Source: Halobellus ruber
GTDB lineage: Archaea; Halobacteriota; Halobacteria; Halobacteriales; Haloferacaceae
Assembly (NCBI RefSeq): GCF_014212355.1
Contig: NZ_JACKXD010000003.1
Span: 248,001-312,000 of the forward strand
DNA length: 64,000 bases
Reading direction: 5' to 3'
In this document: positions 43,251 through 52,998 of the stretch, piece by piece
Numbering within the stretch: the stretch's first letter is position 1
Layout: every line of letters begins with the position of its first letter
The notes under the pieces: model-generated
The model's database searches: none
The model's input: only the letters and a program-made list of their open reading frames with translations
What the model was told of the DNA's origin: nothing
Translations under genes and position numbers: made by a program

Positions 43251-45974
43251 CTACTTCCGGCGGAAGACGACGAAGCCGGCCACGACTACGAGAGTGACGA
43301 TCCCGCCGACGGCGACGGGGTTGAACCCGGCCCGTTCTTCGACGGGCCCACCCGTCGTCTCGACGCCGTCAGTGGTCTCCACGCCTCGGGTCGTCGTCCG
43401 ATCACCCGACGGAGCGTCCGTGGTCGTTCGATCGTCCGGCGCCGCGGGTTCGACCGGCGTCGCGGTCCGTCGCTCCGGGGGAGCGTCCCGCGTTCCGACA
43501 GCGAACGGCGAGAAGGTGGACGTCGCCGCCGCGACGGTCACCCGGTCGCCGTTCACACCCACCACGCTCGTTTCGAGTGCGGTCCACTGACCGCGGGTGT
43601 GGTGATACACGACGAGATCCTCCGGCGCAGCACCGTCGAAGGTGGTTATATCGACGGTGAAGCGCAGTGTCGCTTCGGCGGCCGTCCGATCCTGCGGCAC
43701 GCTCACGTCCACGTACGCCGCGTTCGAGGCGTCCGGCACCGGCGGCACCGAATCGGGCGGACCGCTCAGCGGCTCCGCCGCGGCGGAGCCACCCGTTCCG
43801 CCCGAGCCGAACTCGATCCGGAGCCGACTGACCCGCTCGCCGACGTTCAGATCGGCACGTCCGTCGATGATCAGCGCCGTGACCCTGTCGCTCCGGCTGC
43901 TGTTCGACGGGCGATTGTCGTCATCGTCATCGTCACGATTCGGAACGGCGAGCGTGAGTGGGTTCGTGGACGCGTTCGCCGTACCGCCGCTGTCGTCACG
44001 CGCGACGACGGTCAGCGACACGTTCCCGGCTGATCCGGTCGCGCTGTCGAGGTTGACACTGACGTTTGCGTCGTAAACGTTTGCGGGGTCGTCGCCGTCG
44101 TGTGTCAGCGACAGGCTCCCGTTCCCGCCGAACGCGGTAGCGTTCGTGGTAACGTTTGCGACGCCGACCGGATCGGCGGCCCGGGCGCGCACCCGCAGGG
44201 TGTCGCCGTCACCGACGGTGCCGTCGCCGTCAGCCACGTCGGTGAGCGTCACGTTCGAGAGCGTCGGTGGATCAGTCGAGAGCGTCGTCAGCGTGGCGTT
44301 CGTGTAGAACGGCGCGTACGTCACGTTGCCCGACACGGTCGCCCCGGTTCCGGGAGCGACACCGCCGGGGCCGGTCGGCGCGTCCCAGTAGTTGTGGCCA
44401 CCGTCGACGGGCGTCGTGACGTTGACCGCGACGACGCCTCCGGCGCCGAGGAACGCCGAGTCCCTGACGGTGACCCGTTCGGCGCCTCGCACCGCGAGCC
44501 CGGCCTTCCCGTTGCCCTCGAAGGTCGACCTCGAAACCGTCAGCCCGGATGTCGGCGGCGACCGGCCGTGGTGGCCGTCGGTGCCGACTGCAACCCCGTG
44601 ACCGGCGTTTCCGGCCGCCGCCACGTCGACCAGCGTGGTGTCGTTCCCGGTGACGAGCAGTCCCGTCCCGTCGTTGTGGCGGACGCGGACGTTCTCCACG
44701 AGCGTGCCGTCCGACCGGGTAACGACGATCCCCTCGTTTCGCACCCCAGTGACGTCCAGATTCCGGAGCGTGACGTTCTCCACCCCCGGCCCGGAGAGGG
44801 TAAGCCCCCGGGCGGGCTCGTTGCCGCTCCTGTTTGTGATCGTGAACCCGTCAACGGTGACGTTCGATGCGCGGACGTCGACGACAGGCCCGGCGTGACC
44901 GGCCGCGATCGTCGTGGCGTCCGGCCCGCCGGAGGCGACGAGCGAGACCCGTTTGTCCACGACCACGGGTCGTGAGTGCGCGTACCTGCCGGGGAGAACC
45001 GATACCGTATCGCCCGGCTCGGCGGCGGCGACCGCGCTCGGGAGCTTATAAACCAACCGCACCTCGTTCTCGTTCGCCCGGACGTCACCGGAAGGCGTCA
45101 GCGGGATCGCACCCCGACGGATCGTGTTCTGGCGTGCTATGTGCCGTAGATCCGGCGTCGTCGTGTTGTACGCAAACACGGCTTCCGTGATCGTATTCCC
45201 GCTGGCGGTCACGTTTCCGATCGGACTGTCGCCGTACGTGGACTTCCACCGATCGTTCGCGGAGACGTCACCGGCGAACTGGGCGACTCTGATCAGATTG
45301 TCCGTGATGATCCGATTCGACCGACCGAGGTCGTCTCCGACACCGTTCGACACGGTGAGGATCCCGACCTCCGAGCCGGTGATCGTGAACTTCTGCACCT
45401 CGTCACCGGTGACATACACCGTCCCGCCCAATCCCGGCAGGACCGACCGCGTCAGGGTGAACCGATCGCCGGTCACCTCGACGTTCCGGAGCGGCTCGGA
45501 GGCGTTGTCGGCGGTGAGTTCGAGCCCGCTGACAGTCACACCCTCACTGTCGACGTACATCGCCTGTGCACCCGATTCCGGAACGACCTCGGCTTCGACG
45601 TTCTCGCGGTCGTTGATCACCCCGCCCTGCTCCGTCACTCCCCGGAGAGTCACGTTCGGCGTGTCGACGTACACCCCGGCGCCGTTGGGTCCGGAAGCCT
45701 CCCGGTACGTCCCCGGGTAGACGCTGATCGTGTCACCCTCGCTCGCGTTGTCGAGCGCGCTGGACACGGTCGCCGTCGCGTTCGTGCCGATCACGTACCC
45801 GCCGTCGACGACGTCGCCGGTGCTTTTGTTCCGCCAGTCGTCGTCAACGACTATGTCTGTCCCCGGCGGTGCTGCGGCCACCTCGCCGACCGCGACGGCG
45901 CCGAGGCACGCTACCCCAGTTATCAAAACTAATATTTGAAGCGCGACGCGCGTACGGTTCGATTCCGCCGACAT
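43251..45974 (-). CDS. Large exported parallel beta-helix (PbH1/NosD-like) protein with a PGF-pre-PGF domain
   Basis: 907 residues from MSAESNR. Signal peptide, then two blocks of right-handed beta-helix repeats (for example DTISVYPGTYREA, NVTLRGV, VTVSGLEL, and again VTVDGFTITN, NVTLRNLDV), an Ig-like part, a PGF-pre-PGF domain near residue 700-800 (AYVDVSVPQ..., FSPFAVG), a Thr-rich linker and a C-terminal helix. Beta-helices of this kind bind or cut polysaccharides, or act as adhesins. It stands tail to tail with the MinD-like gene. I cannot tell whether it is enzymatic. Confidence 0.82.
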   Translation of the reverse strand: MSAESNRTRVALQILVLITGVACLGAVAVGEVAAAPPGTDIVVDDDWRNKSTGDVVDGGYVIGTNATATVSSALDNASEGDTISVYPGTYREASGPNGAGVYVDTPNVTLRGVTEQGGVINDRENVEAEVVPESGAQAMYVDSEGVTVSGLELTADNASEPLRNVEVTGDRFTLTRSVLPGLGGTVYVTGDEVQKFTITGSEVGILTVSNGVGDDLGRSNRIITDNLIRVAQFAGDVSANDRWKSTYGDSPIGNVTASGNTITEAVFAYNTTTPDLRHIARQNTIRRGAIPLTPSGDVRANENEVRLVYKLPSAVAAAEPGDTVSVLPGRYAHSRPVVVDKRVSLVASGGPDATTIAAGHAGPVVDVRASNVTVDGFTITNRSGNEPARGLTLSGPGVENVTLRNLDVTGVRNEGIVVTRSDGTLVENVRVRHNDGTGLLVTGNDTTLVDVAAAGNAGHGVAVGTDGHHGRSPPTSGLTVSRSTFEGNGKAGLAVRGAERVTVRDSAFLGAGGVVAVNVTTPVDGGHNYWDAPTGPGGVAPGTGATVSGNVTYAPFYTNATLTTLSTDPPTLSNVTLTDVADGDGTVGDGDTLRVRARAADPVGVANVTTNATAFGGNGSLSLTHDGDDPANVYDANVSVNLDSATGSAGNVSLTVVARDDSGGTANASTNPLTLAVPNRDDDDDDNRPSNSSRSDRVTALIIDGRADLNVGERVSRLRIEFGSGGTGGSAAAEPLSGPPDSVPPVPDASNAAYVDVSVPQDRTAAEATLRFTVDITTFDGAAPEDLVVYHHTRGQWTALETSVVGVNGDRVTVAAATSTFSPFAVGTRDAPPERRTATPVEPAAPDDRTTTDAPSGDRTTTRGVETTDGVETTGGPVEERAGFNPVAVGGIVTLVVVAGFVVFRRK

Positions 45975-46245
45975 TTGTGATATCACCTTTGAAATCCGTT
46001 TTTCAACCGGCCGAGCCAGTCATTGACAACGTCGCGTAGCGTGTTGTGACAATATCAATGTAGAAACCAGGGATGATAAATCCATCCATCCGATCGACAC
46101 GTTCGGCCTGGTTCCAGCGCTTCGGAACGGGACGGCGGGAACCGGGTGGTCGGGAACCACAAAACGCGCCGGCCGTTCTGTTCCTATGCAGCCCGCCTTT
46201 CGGATAGTCGTCACATTCAAGATTAGGTGTCCGAATTAGACGACT
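45975..46245. other. Divergent promoter region
   Basis: 271 bp between divergent starts; no gene, repeat or clear TATA box beyond AT-rich patches. Confidence 0.4.
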
Positions 46246-46521
46246 ATGCCAGTCACGAGACGCCGCCGGTTCGTCCACGCGAACCTCGCGTGGCTGCTCG
46301 CGACGGCGCTCGTGCTTGCGCTTCTGGATGCGCTCACGTACGAACTGTTCTTCGTCGTTTCGCTCATCGGGTTCCTGATCGTGGTCGAGCTGACGGCACC
46401 GTTTCGAGTCACGCCGGCGTGGCGGCGGCGGTTGAAGTGGGTGATCCTCGTCGGACTGCTCGGGTTCGCCTACGTGGTGGTACAGCGCATCATCGCGATC
46501 CTGCCGCCGGAGGTGCTCTGA
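46246..46521 (+). CDS. Small membrane protein heading the MoxR cluster
   Basis: 91 residues with a basic start (PVTRRRRF), three hydrophobic segments (14-32, 36-54, 64-82) and a short polar end. Its stop overlaps the ATG of the next gene (TGATG), so it is translated as part of the same operon. Function unknown; similar small proteins precede DUF4350 genes in haloarchaeal clusters. Confidence 0.75.
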   Translation: MPVTRRRRFVHANLAWLLATALVLALLDALTYELFFVVSLIGFLIVVELTAPFRVTPAWRRRLKWVILVGLLGFAYVVVQRIIAILPPEVL

Positions 46522-47570
46522 TGGCACGGTGGGACCGCCCGACGCTCGTGGCGGTCGCGCTCGCCGTCTGCCTTGCGGCGACCATCCTGTGGGCGGGGTC
46601 GACATCGGTCGCCGGGTTCAGCGCGTACAACTCGGAGTGGAACGGAACCGCGGACCTCCGCGGACACGCCGACGCCGTCGGCGCGGAGGCGACGGTCGTG
46701 ACCGACACCGCGCAGTACGGCGGCGTGCCGCCGTCCGGAACGGTCGCCGTGGTCCTCTCCCCCGATAGCCCGTACACCGATGCGGAGACCGAACGCCTCC
46801 GGGAGTTCGTGCGGCGGGGCGGCACGCTCGTGATCGCGGAGGACTTCGGTTCGAACGGCAACGCACTTCTGGAGGGTGTGGGGGCGTCGACCCGGATCGA
46901 CGGCCGGTTGGTGCGAGACGAACGGAACAACTTCCGGTCGCCGAACCTCGTGGTCGCGACCGAGGTGAACCAGTCGGGCCTGACGGGCGGCGCGGACCAG
47001 CTCACGCTCAACTACGGGAGCGTGCTCGAACCCAACGGCGCGCGTGTCGTGGTAGAGACCTCCTCGTTCGCGTACGTCGACGAGAACGGGAACGGAGCGC
47101 TCGACGACGAGGAGTCGCTCGAACGCCGCCCCGTCGTCACCGTCGAGCGTATCGGCGACGGACGTGCGGTCGTCGTCAGCGACCCGAGCGTCTTCATCAA
47201 CGGGATGTTGGAGAAAGACGGAAACGCGCGCTTTACCCGGGGCGTGTTCTCCGGCCACGAGCGGGTCCTGCTCGATTACTCACACGTCGGGGAGACGCCG
47301 CCGTTCGTCGCGGCGGTCCTGACGCTCCGGCGGAGCCCGCTGCTCCAGGGAACCGTCGGGCTCGCGGCGCTCGGCGTGATCCTCGTCGTCTCCGCGCGAG
47401 TCTCGGCCGCTCGGTCGGGCCGCGGGCGGACGAACGACGGCCCGCGGGCGTCCCGCGAGCGGCTGCGACGAGGTCTCGCGAACCGTCACCCGGACTGGGA
47501 TCCGGGGCGACTGGACCGCGTTATGCAAGAGATTATGACAGACGAGTCTGAACAGGGGGACGATGACTGA
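46521..47570 (+). CDS. DUF4350-domain membrane protein
   Basis: 349 residues. N-terminal helix (LVAVALAVCLAATILWAGST), then a DUF4350-like domain of the GATase/ABC-associated type (VAVVLSPDSPYTDAETERLREFVRRGGTLVIAEDFGSNGNALLEG), and C-terminal helix LLQGTVGLAALGVILVVSARV with a charged tail. DUF4350 proteins usually accompany MoxR and DUF58, as here. The next gene overlaps by 8 bp. It probably works at the membrane with that complex. Confidence 0.85.
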   Translation: MARWDRPTLVAVALAVCLAATILWAGSTSVAGFSAYNSEWNGTADLRGHADAVGAEATVVTDTAQYGGVPPSGTVAVVLSPDSPYTDAETERLREFVRRGGTLVIAEDFGSNGNALLEGVGASTRIDGRLVRDERNNFRSPNLVVATEVNQSGLTGGADQLTLNYGSVLEPNGARVVVETSSFAYVDENGNGALDDEESLERRPVVTVERIGDGRAVVVSDPSVFINGMLEKDGNARFTRGVFSGHERVLLDYSHVGETPPFVAAVLTLRRSPLLQGTVGLAALGVILVVSARVSAARSGRGRTNDGPRASRERLRRGLANRHPDWDPGRLDRVMQEIMTDESEQGDDD

Positions 47571-48600
47571 CCCCGAGGAGTTGCTCGAGGGGATCCGTGA
47601 GGAGGCCGGCCGCGTCCTCATCGGAAACGAGGACGTTCTGGAGGGGTTGACCGTCGCGCTGTTGACCCGGGGGCACGTGCTGCTCGAAGGGGTTCCCGGC
47701 GTGGCCAAGACGACGATCGCAAACCTCTTCGCCGGAACGTTGGGCCTGCAGTACCGTCGCATCCAGATGACGCCGGACCTGCTGCCCGCGGACATCACCG
47801 GAACCCGGATTTACCGATCGGAGGCCGGCGAGTTCGACTTACAGAAGGGGCCGATCTTCTCGAACGTCGTCGTCGCCGACGAGATCAACCGGGCGACGCC
47901 GAAGACGCAGAGCGCCCTCCTGGAGGCGATGCAGGAGCGACAGGCGACGATCGAGGGTGAGACCCACGAACTCCCGTCGCCGTTCATCGTGATCGCGACG
48001 CAGAACCCCATCGAGATGGAGGGAACCTTCGGGCTGCCCGAGGCGCAGCGCGACCGGTTTCAGTCCAAACTCCGGGTCGAAATACCCGACCGGGCGCTCG
48101 AAACACGGCTGTTGGACGCCTTCGATGCGACCCCCGATATGGGATCGAAGGATGTCAGCCCCGTCGCGGATCGGTCGGACATCCTCGCCGCCCGCGAAAC
48201 CGTCACCGAGGTGTTCCTCCAGGACGCGGTCCGCGACTACATCCTCGACATCGTCGCGGGGACGCGGGCGAGTTCCAGCGTCGCCCACGGCGCGTCGCCG
48301 CGCGCGGCGATCGCGCTGCTGCAAGCCTCGAAGGCCCGGGCGGCCATCCGGGGCCGCGATTACGTCATCCCGGACGACCCCAAGACGTTGGCCGACCAGG
48401 TGCTGGCCCACCGGCTCGTCCTGTCGACGGACGCGGAGCTCAGCGACGTGACCCCGAGGGACGTGATCGAGGAGGTCTTAGACTCCGTGACGCCGTCCGA
48501 CGGGATCGGCGGGACCGACGGGGCTGAGGGGACCGCAGTCGGTGACGGCGGCTCGGGCGCCGATCCGGACGAACAGGCCTCCGTCGACTCCGAGGAGTGA
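47563..48600 (+). CDS. MoxR-family AAA+ ATPase
   Basis: 345 residues. Walker A EGVPGVAKTT near residues 42-51, Walker B VVVADEINR near 105, sensor-like IATQNPIEMEGTFGLPEAQRDRF and the C-terminal helical lid. The end is an acidic tail. MoxR ATPases act as chaperones for proteins with von Willebrand A domains; the DUF58 protein encoded at 53597 is the natural partner. Confidence 0.93.
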   Translation: MTDPEELLEGIREEAGRVLIGNEDVLEGLTVALLTRGHVLLEGVPGVAKTTIANLFAGTLGLQYRRIQMTPDLLPADITGTRIYRSEAGEFDLQKGPIFSNVVVADEINRATPKTQSALLEAMQERQATIEGETHELPSPFIVIATQNPIEMEGTFGLPEAQRDRFQSKLRVEIPDRALETRLLDAFDATPDMGSKDVSPVADRSDILAARETVTEVFLQDAVRDYILDIVAGTRASSSVAHGASPRAAIALLQASKARAAIRGRDYVIPDDPKTLADQVLAHRLVLSTDAELSDVTPRDVIEEVLDSVTPSDGIGGTDGAEGTAVGDGGSGADPDEQASVDSEE

Positions 48601-48681
48601 CCGCAGGACCGTGTCGTACCGTGATCTCCTGGTCGGACGGCCGACGATGACGGACGATCCCGTCGGGACCCCGCGAAACGG

Positions 48682-50940
48682 ATGACCGACACCGCCCGAC
48701 TCCTTCCGGTCCTGTTGGCGCTCGCGATCGTCGGGTCATCGGTCGGGACGGTCGGGGCGCTGTCGCCCGCACCGCCCACAGGGACGGATGCTGCCGTCGA
48801 TCGGCCAGCCTCCGGACCGGTCGCGTTCCAGCAGGGACCCCCCTCGGGTCCTGTCGGGATCCAGCACACCGACCCGGCGGAGGCGGGCGAGGGTGACGGC
48901 GGGGGCGACGGGTCGGGCGAAGCGGGCGACCTGACCGCCGTCCGGCGGTGGCTCGGGGATCGGATCGGGACGCTGCTCGTCGCGTGCGCCCGGGAGAGTC
49001 GGACTAACGGTAACGGGACCTGCGAACAGTTGGCCGAGGAGTACCCCTCCCTGGCCGGGCGGTACGCGGCCGTCGCCGAGGAGACGGCCGATCCCGACGA
49101 CAACAACGTGAGCCGCGTGTTGAACCGGACGGGCGAGAACCAGCGGGAGTTCGCGGCGGCGGTGCGGAACTACCGTCGGGCGCTCGAGGCGTACCGGAAC
49201 GCGGACGATGTCAGCGACGAGCGCCGCCGGTCGCTCGCCCGAAACGTCTCGCGGTACGGGTCACGGGTCGAGGAACTCGGCACGGACCTGGCGACCAGCC
49301 ACGAAGTCATCGCCGAGAACAGCACCATCGACGTCGGGCCGGCCCGCGACATCACGACGAACGTGACGACGAACGTCAACCGGACAACCGACGAGGTGCG
49401 GACCCGGGAGTTCGTCCCGCCGGAACTGACGGTGTCGGCGACGACCCGCGAGGTGTCGTTCGCCGACCCGACAGTCGTCCGGGGACAGTTGCGGGCCGAG
49501 GACGGAACGCCGCTCGCCAACCGCACCGTCGAAGTGCGGACGCCCGAGCGGACCATCCGAACGACGACTGATGCCGCGGGCGAGTACACCGTGACGTACC
49601 GACCCACGACCGCGCCGGTCGGAGCCGCCACGGTCGAAGCGGCGTACCGTCCGCGGAACGACTCGCAGTACCTCCGGACGACCGCCGGAACCGACGTGAC
49701 GATCCGCGCCACCACCGGAGCGGTCGAACTGAACGGGACCCCCTCGGGCGTCGCCTACGGCGACGACGTGACGGTTCGCGGATCCGTCCGCGCCAACGGG
49801 ACGGGTGCGGCGGGGGTTCCGGTGACGGTCACGCTGGGCGGGGTTCTGCTGGCGGAGACGAACACGACGGACTCGGGGGCGTTCTCCGCGTCCGGACGCC
49901 TGCCTGCGTCCATCCCGGCCGGCTCCCCCACGCTCCGCGTGGCAGTTCCGCAGGAGGACCGCGCGTTCGCCGCAGACCCGGCCGCGGCGAACGTCACGGT
50001 CACCCGGTCAACACCCACCCTCGTGGTGAACACCGAACGGCTCGACGCCGACACGGCTCGGGTGTTCGGCGGGATGTTCGTCGGCCAAAATCCGGTTTCG
50101 GACGCGCGGCTGACGGTCCGCCGCGGGGGCGAGACGGTCGGGACGGTCGCGGTCAGCGACGAGGGCACGTTCGAGACGAACGTGTCGGTCCCGGAGGTGG
50201 CGGCGAACGAGTCGACCGCCCTCACCGTGGCGTACGATCCGCCGCAGGGGAACGTCGAGGGGGTCGACCTGCGGGTCGGCGTGAGTTCCGCGTCGACCGG
50301 TCTCGTCCCCGACGTCGAGAACCCCGCCGGCGGATTCGTGTCCGGGTTCGGGAACCCGGTCGACGAACTGGAGTTCGAGTCGGTCCGGAGCGCGGACCCG
50401 GTGTTGCTCGGCGGCGGGTTGGTGGCGTTTCTGGTCGTCTTCGTCATCGCCTCCAGCGGGGTCCTCAGACGGGTGTGGCGCGCCGTCGTCCGTGGGTTGC
50501 CGGCCGCCGTCGGCCCCCTGCTGGGCGGGGGCTACGCCGCGAGTCGGCCGGACACGGTGATCCGACCGCCCGACGAGACCGACGACTCCGATACCGACGA
50601 CGACGCGGCGGACGAGGCCGGCGCGCTGCTGGGTGCGGCGACGGAGCGGCTCTCCGGCGGTCGGGCCGACGAGTCCATCATCGGCGCGTACGGGGCCGTG
50701 CGACGCCACCTCGACGCCCGGTTCGGCGTCGAACCCGCGCTCACCCACTGGGAGTTGCTGCGGCGGTACGGGGGCTCGCTCGACGCGGAACGCCGCGACG
50801 CCCTCGAACGCCTCACGGAGGCGTACGAGCGGGCGGCCTTTTCCCCCGCGCGGAGCACGACCGAGACAGCACAGGACGCGATCGACAGCGCGAGCGTCGT
50901 CGTCGGGGAGCGAGTGGAACCGGGGTCGGCCGGTGACTGA
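48682..50940 (+). CDS. Large exported protein with a C-terminal DUF4129-like domain
   Basis: 752 residues. Signal peptide, helical region (120-230), then Ig-like/carboxypeptidase-regulatory-like repeats (ANRTVEVRTPERTIRTTTDAAGEYTVTYRPTT; APGVPVTVTLGG-type) to about 560, a membrane helix (DPVLLGGGLVAFLVVFVIASSGVL) and a cytoplasmic C-terminus resembling DUF4129 (SIIGAYGAVRRHLDARFG...THWELLRRYGG...RDALERLTEAYERAAFSP). DUF4129 goes with transglutaminase-like and DUF58 partners. Fourth gene of the cluster. Confidence 0.82.
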   Translation: MTDTARLLPVLLALAIVGSSVGTVGALSPAPPTGTDAAVDRPASGPVAFQQGPPSGPVGIQHTDPAEAGEGDGGGDGSGEAGDLTAVRRWLGDRIGTLLVACARESRTNGNGTCEQLAEEYPSLAGRYAAVAEETADPDDNNVSRVLNRTGENQREFAAAVRNYRRALEAYRNADDVSDERRRSLARNVSRYGSRVEELGTDLATSHEVIAENSTIDVGPARDITTNVTTNVNRTTDEVRTREFVPPELTVSATTREVSFADPTVVRGQLRAEDGTPLANRTVEVRTPERTIRTTTDAAGEYTVTYRPTTAPVGAATVEAAYRPRNDSQYLRTTAGTDVTIRATTGAVELNGTPSGVAYGDDVTVRGSVRANGTGAAGVPVTVTLGGVLLAETNTTDSGAFSASGRLPASIPAGSPTLRVAVPQEDRAFAADPAAANVTVTRSTPTLVVNTERLDADTARVFGGMFVGQNPVSDARLTVRRGGETVGTVAVSDEGTFETNVSVPEVAANESTALTVAYDPPQGNVEGVDLRVGVSSASTGLVPDVENPAGGFVSGFGNPVDELEFESVRSADPVLLGGGLVAFLVVFVIASSGVLRRVWRAVVRGLPAAVGPLLGGGYAASRPDTVIRPPDETDDSDTDDDAADEAGALLGAATERLSGGRADESIIGAYGAVRRHLDARFGVEPALTHWELLRRYGGSLDAERRDALERLTEAYERAAFSPARSTTETAQDAIDSASVVVGERVEPGSAGD

Positions 50941-50992
50941 CCGGTCGCCCGCACCGACCGACTTTTGTCGATCCGTGCGGAGTGTACGGTGA

Positions 50993-52030
50993 ATGGCGGC
51001 TGACACTGATCCGGGGTGGCGCGCGTACCTGCCGCCGGCGGTGCAGGCTCTGCCGGCGGACCTGGCGGCCGTCGTCGCGCTCGTCGTCCTGACCGTTCTG
51101 TCGGCGGTGCTTCCGGGCGTCCGCGAGACGCCGATCAGGGTGGTGCTCGGCCTCCCGTTCGTCCTGTTCGTCCCGGGGTATGCCTTCATCGCCGCGCTGT
51201 TTCCGGAGGCGGGAACGCACGGGTCGGACGCGGACGCCCCCTCTGCGGAGGAGTCGGCCGCGCCGTCCCGCGATCGCGGGATCGACGGCATCGAGCGGGT
51301 GGCGCTGTCGTTCGGGACCAGCATCGCGATCGTCCCGCTCATCGGGCTCGCGCTCAACTTCACGCCGTGGGGGATCCGGCTGGTCCCGATCCTGGTTTCC
51401 GTAAGCGGGTTCACTCTCGTTGCGGCGTTCGTGGGCACGCGGCGTCGGGCCGCGCTCGACCCCGACGACCGGTTCGCGGTGCCGTACCGGGAGTGGATCG
51501 CCCGCGCGCGCCGGGAACTGTTCGAGCCGGACACGAGGACGGACCTGGCGCTGAACGTTCTCCTCGCGGTGAGCATCCTGCTCGCCGTGGGAAGCGTCGG
51601 CTACGCCGTGGCCGTCCCCCAACAGGGCGAGTCGTTCACGGAGTTCTACCTGTTGACCGAGGGCGAGGACGGCGACCTCGTCGCGGACGGCTACCCGACC
51701 GACTTCGTGGCGGGCGAGCCGGAGTCGCTGGTCGTCGGCGTGACGAACCAGGAACACGAAGAAGTCTCCTACACGGTGGTGACCGAGGTGCAACGGGTGG
51801 AGACGGCGAACAACTCCACGACGGTACTGGAATCGGAGTCGGGGCCGCGGTTCTCCCCAACACTTGCACACAACGAGACCTGGACCCGACAGCACCGGGT
51901 CGCGCCCACCCTGACCGGCGAGCGGCTCCGGCTGACGTATCTGCTCTATCGGGGTGACCCGCCGGCGACGCCGACCACGGAGAACGCTTACCGCGAACTT
52001 CACCTGTGGGTGAACGTGACCGCGACGTGA
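50993..52030 (+). CDS. DUF1616-domain membrane protein
   Basis: 345 residues. Four helices in the first 180 residues (DLAAVVALVVLTVLSAVLPGVRETPIRVVLGLPFVLFVPGYAFIAALFP is the recognisable start of DUF1616), a fifth near 190-210, then an outside beta domain (SFTEFYLLTEGEDGDLVADGYPTDF). Such proteins are common in haloarchaeal surface-glycan or envelope clusters. Last gene of the plus-strand run, converging on 52056. Confidence 0.85.
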   Translation: MAADTDPGWRAYLPPAVQALPADLAAVVALVVLTVLSAVLPGVRETPIRVVLGLPFVLFVPGYAFIAALFPEAGTHGSDADAPSAEESAAPSRDRGIDGIERVALSFGTSIAIVPLIGLALNFTPWGIRLVPILVSVSGFTLVAAFVGTRRRAALDPDDRFAVPYREWIARARRELFEPDTRTDLALNVLLAVSILLAVGSVGYAVAVPQQGESFTEFYLLTEGEDGDLVADGYPTDFVAGEPESLVVGVTNQEHEEVSYTVVTEVQRVETANNSTTVLESESGPRFSPTLAHNETWTRQHRVAPTLTGERLRLTYLLYRGDPPATPTTENAYRELHLWVNVTAT

Positions 52031-52055
52031 CCGGATTTACGAGGCGCGCCTGGGG

Positions 52056-52976
52056 TCACCACTCGCAGGTGACGAGCGTCCGGTCGTCGGCGTCCGCTAC
52101 CTCCACCGAAACCGGTCGGTCGAGCCCGAGCGCGAACGCGGTGCCGAAAAAGGACGCGACCGGCTGATCGAACCCCGTGGCGTCGTCGTAGACGCCGCCG
52201 CGGATCGCCACCGTGGCTCTGCGGTCGTCGGCGTGCACCTCCGGGTCGGCGGCGTCGACGAGCTCGAACTGTTCGACGACCGCGTCCCCCACCTGCGTCA
52301 CGAGCGTCCCGGGATCGTCGGCGACGGGTTCGGTCGTCGCCTGCTCGAACTCCCGGACCAGCCGGGCCGCCGTGGGTCGGACCGCGATCCCGCGTCGGTC
52401 GGCCGAGTCGGGGAGCACGAACAGCGACGAGAGCGCCTCGTCGTCCGGGAGGTCGTACCCCGGCGACTGCGGCACGAACAGTCTAACCGGCACGCCCGAC
52501 TCGCCGTCCCGATCGACCGGGACGTAGACGCTCGGGTCCGCCAGCCCGAGTTCGTCGCGGAGGGCCGCACCCGTCTCCGCGACGGCTTCGTAGACCGACT
52601 GGCCCACGGTCGCGGTGACGAACCGCTCGGGGGTGAGGTACCACGTCAGGACGCCGCCGAAGAGGCCGACGGCGCCCAGCACGAGCAGCACCTCGCGGGC
52701 GACCGGAAACAGGACGCCCCCGGCGACGCCCACGATCCCGAGAACGGCGAGGGCGACCGCCGACCGGCGGTACTCGCTGCGGCGGGCGCGGGCGTACTCC
52801 TCGCGCAACCGCCGGTTTTCCGCACGGAGTTCCTCGACGACCGCGGTCAGTTCATCCCTGTCGAGGTCGGAGGCGTCGTCGATTCCGGGGTCGGACGCTG
52901 CGGCGGTGCGTGCGTTGCGCTCGGCCTCGTCGTCCGCTTCGGTCGCGTCCGCGGTGGTTTCCTCCTGTGTGCTCAT
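52056..52976 (-). CDS. Coiled-coil and two-helix membrane protein of the DUF58 cluster
   Basis: 306 residues. Acidic start, coiled coil (DELTAVVEELRAENRRLREEYARARRSEY), two adjacent helices (VALAVLGIVGVAGGVLF, LLVLGAVGLFGGVLTWYL) and a soluble C-terminal domain of about 180 residues. The arrangement suggests a membrane-tethered assembly factor. 22 bp separate it from the upstream gene. No named family. Confidence 0.72.
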   Translation of the reverse strand: MSTQEETTADATEADDEAERNARTAAASDPGIDDASDLDRDELTAVVEELRAENRRLREEYARARRSEYRRSAVALAVLGIVGVAGGVLFPVAREVLLVLGAVGLFGGVLTWYLTPERFVTATVGQSVYEAVAETGAALRDELGLADPSVYVPVDRDGESGVPVRLFVPQSPGYDLPDDEALSSLFVLPDSADRRGIAVRPTAARLVREFEQATTEPVADDPGTLVTQVGDAVVEQFELVDAADPEVHADDRRATVAIRGGVYDDATGFDQPVASFFGTAFALGLDRPVSVEVADADDRTLVTCEW

Positions 52977-52998
52977 ACGGGGTCACTCCGTGTGGGTC

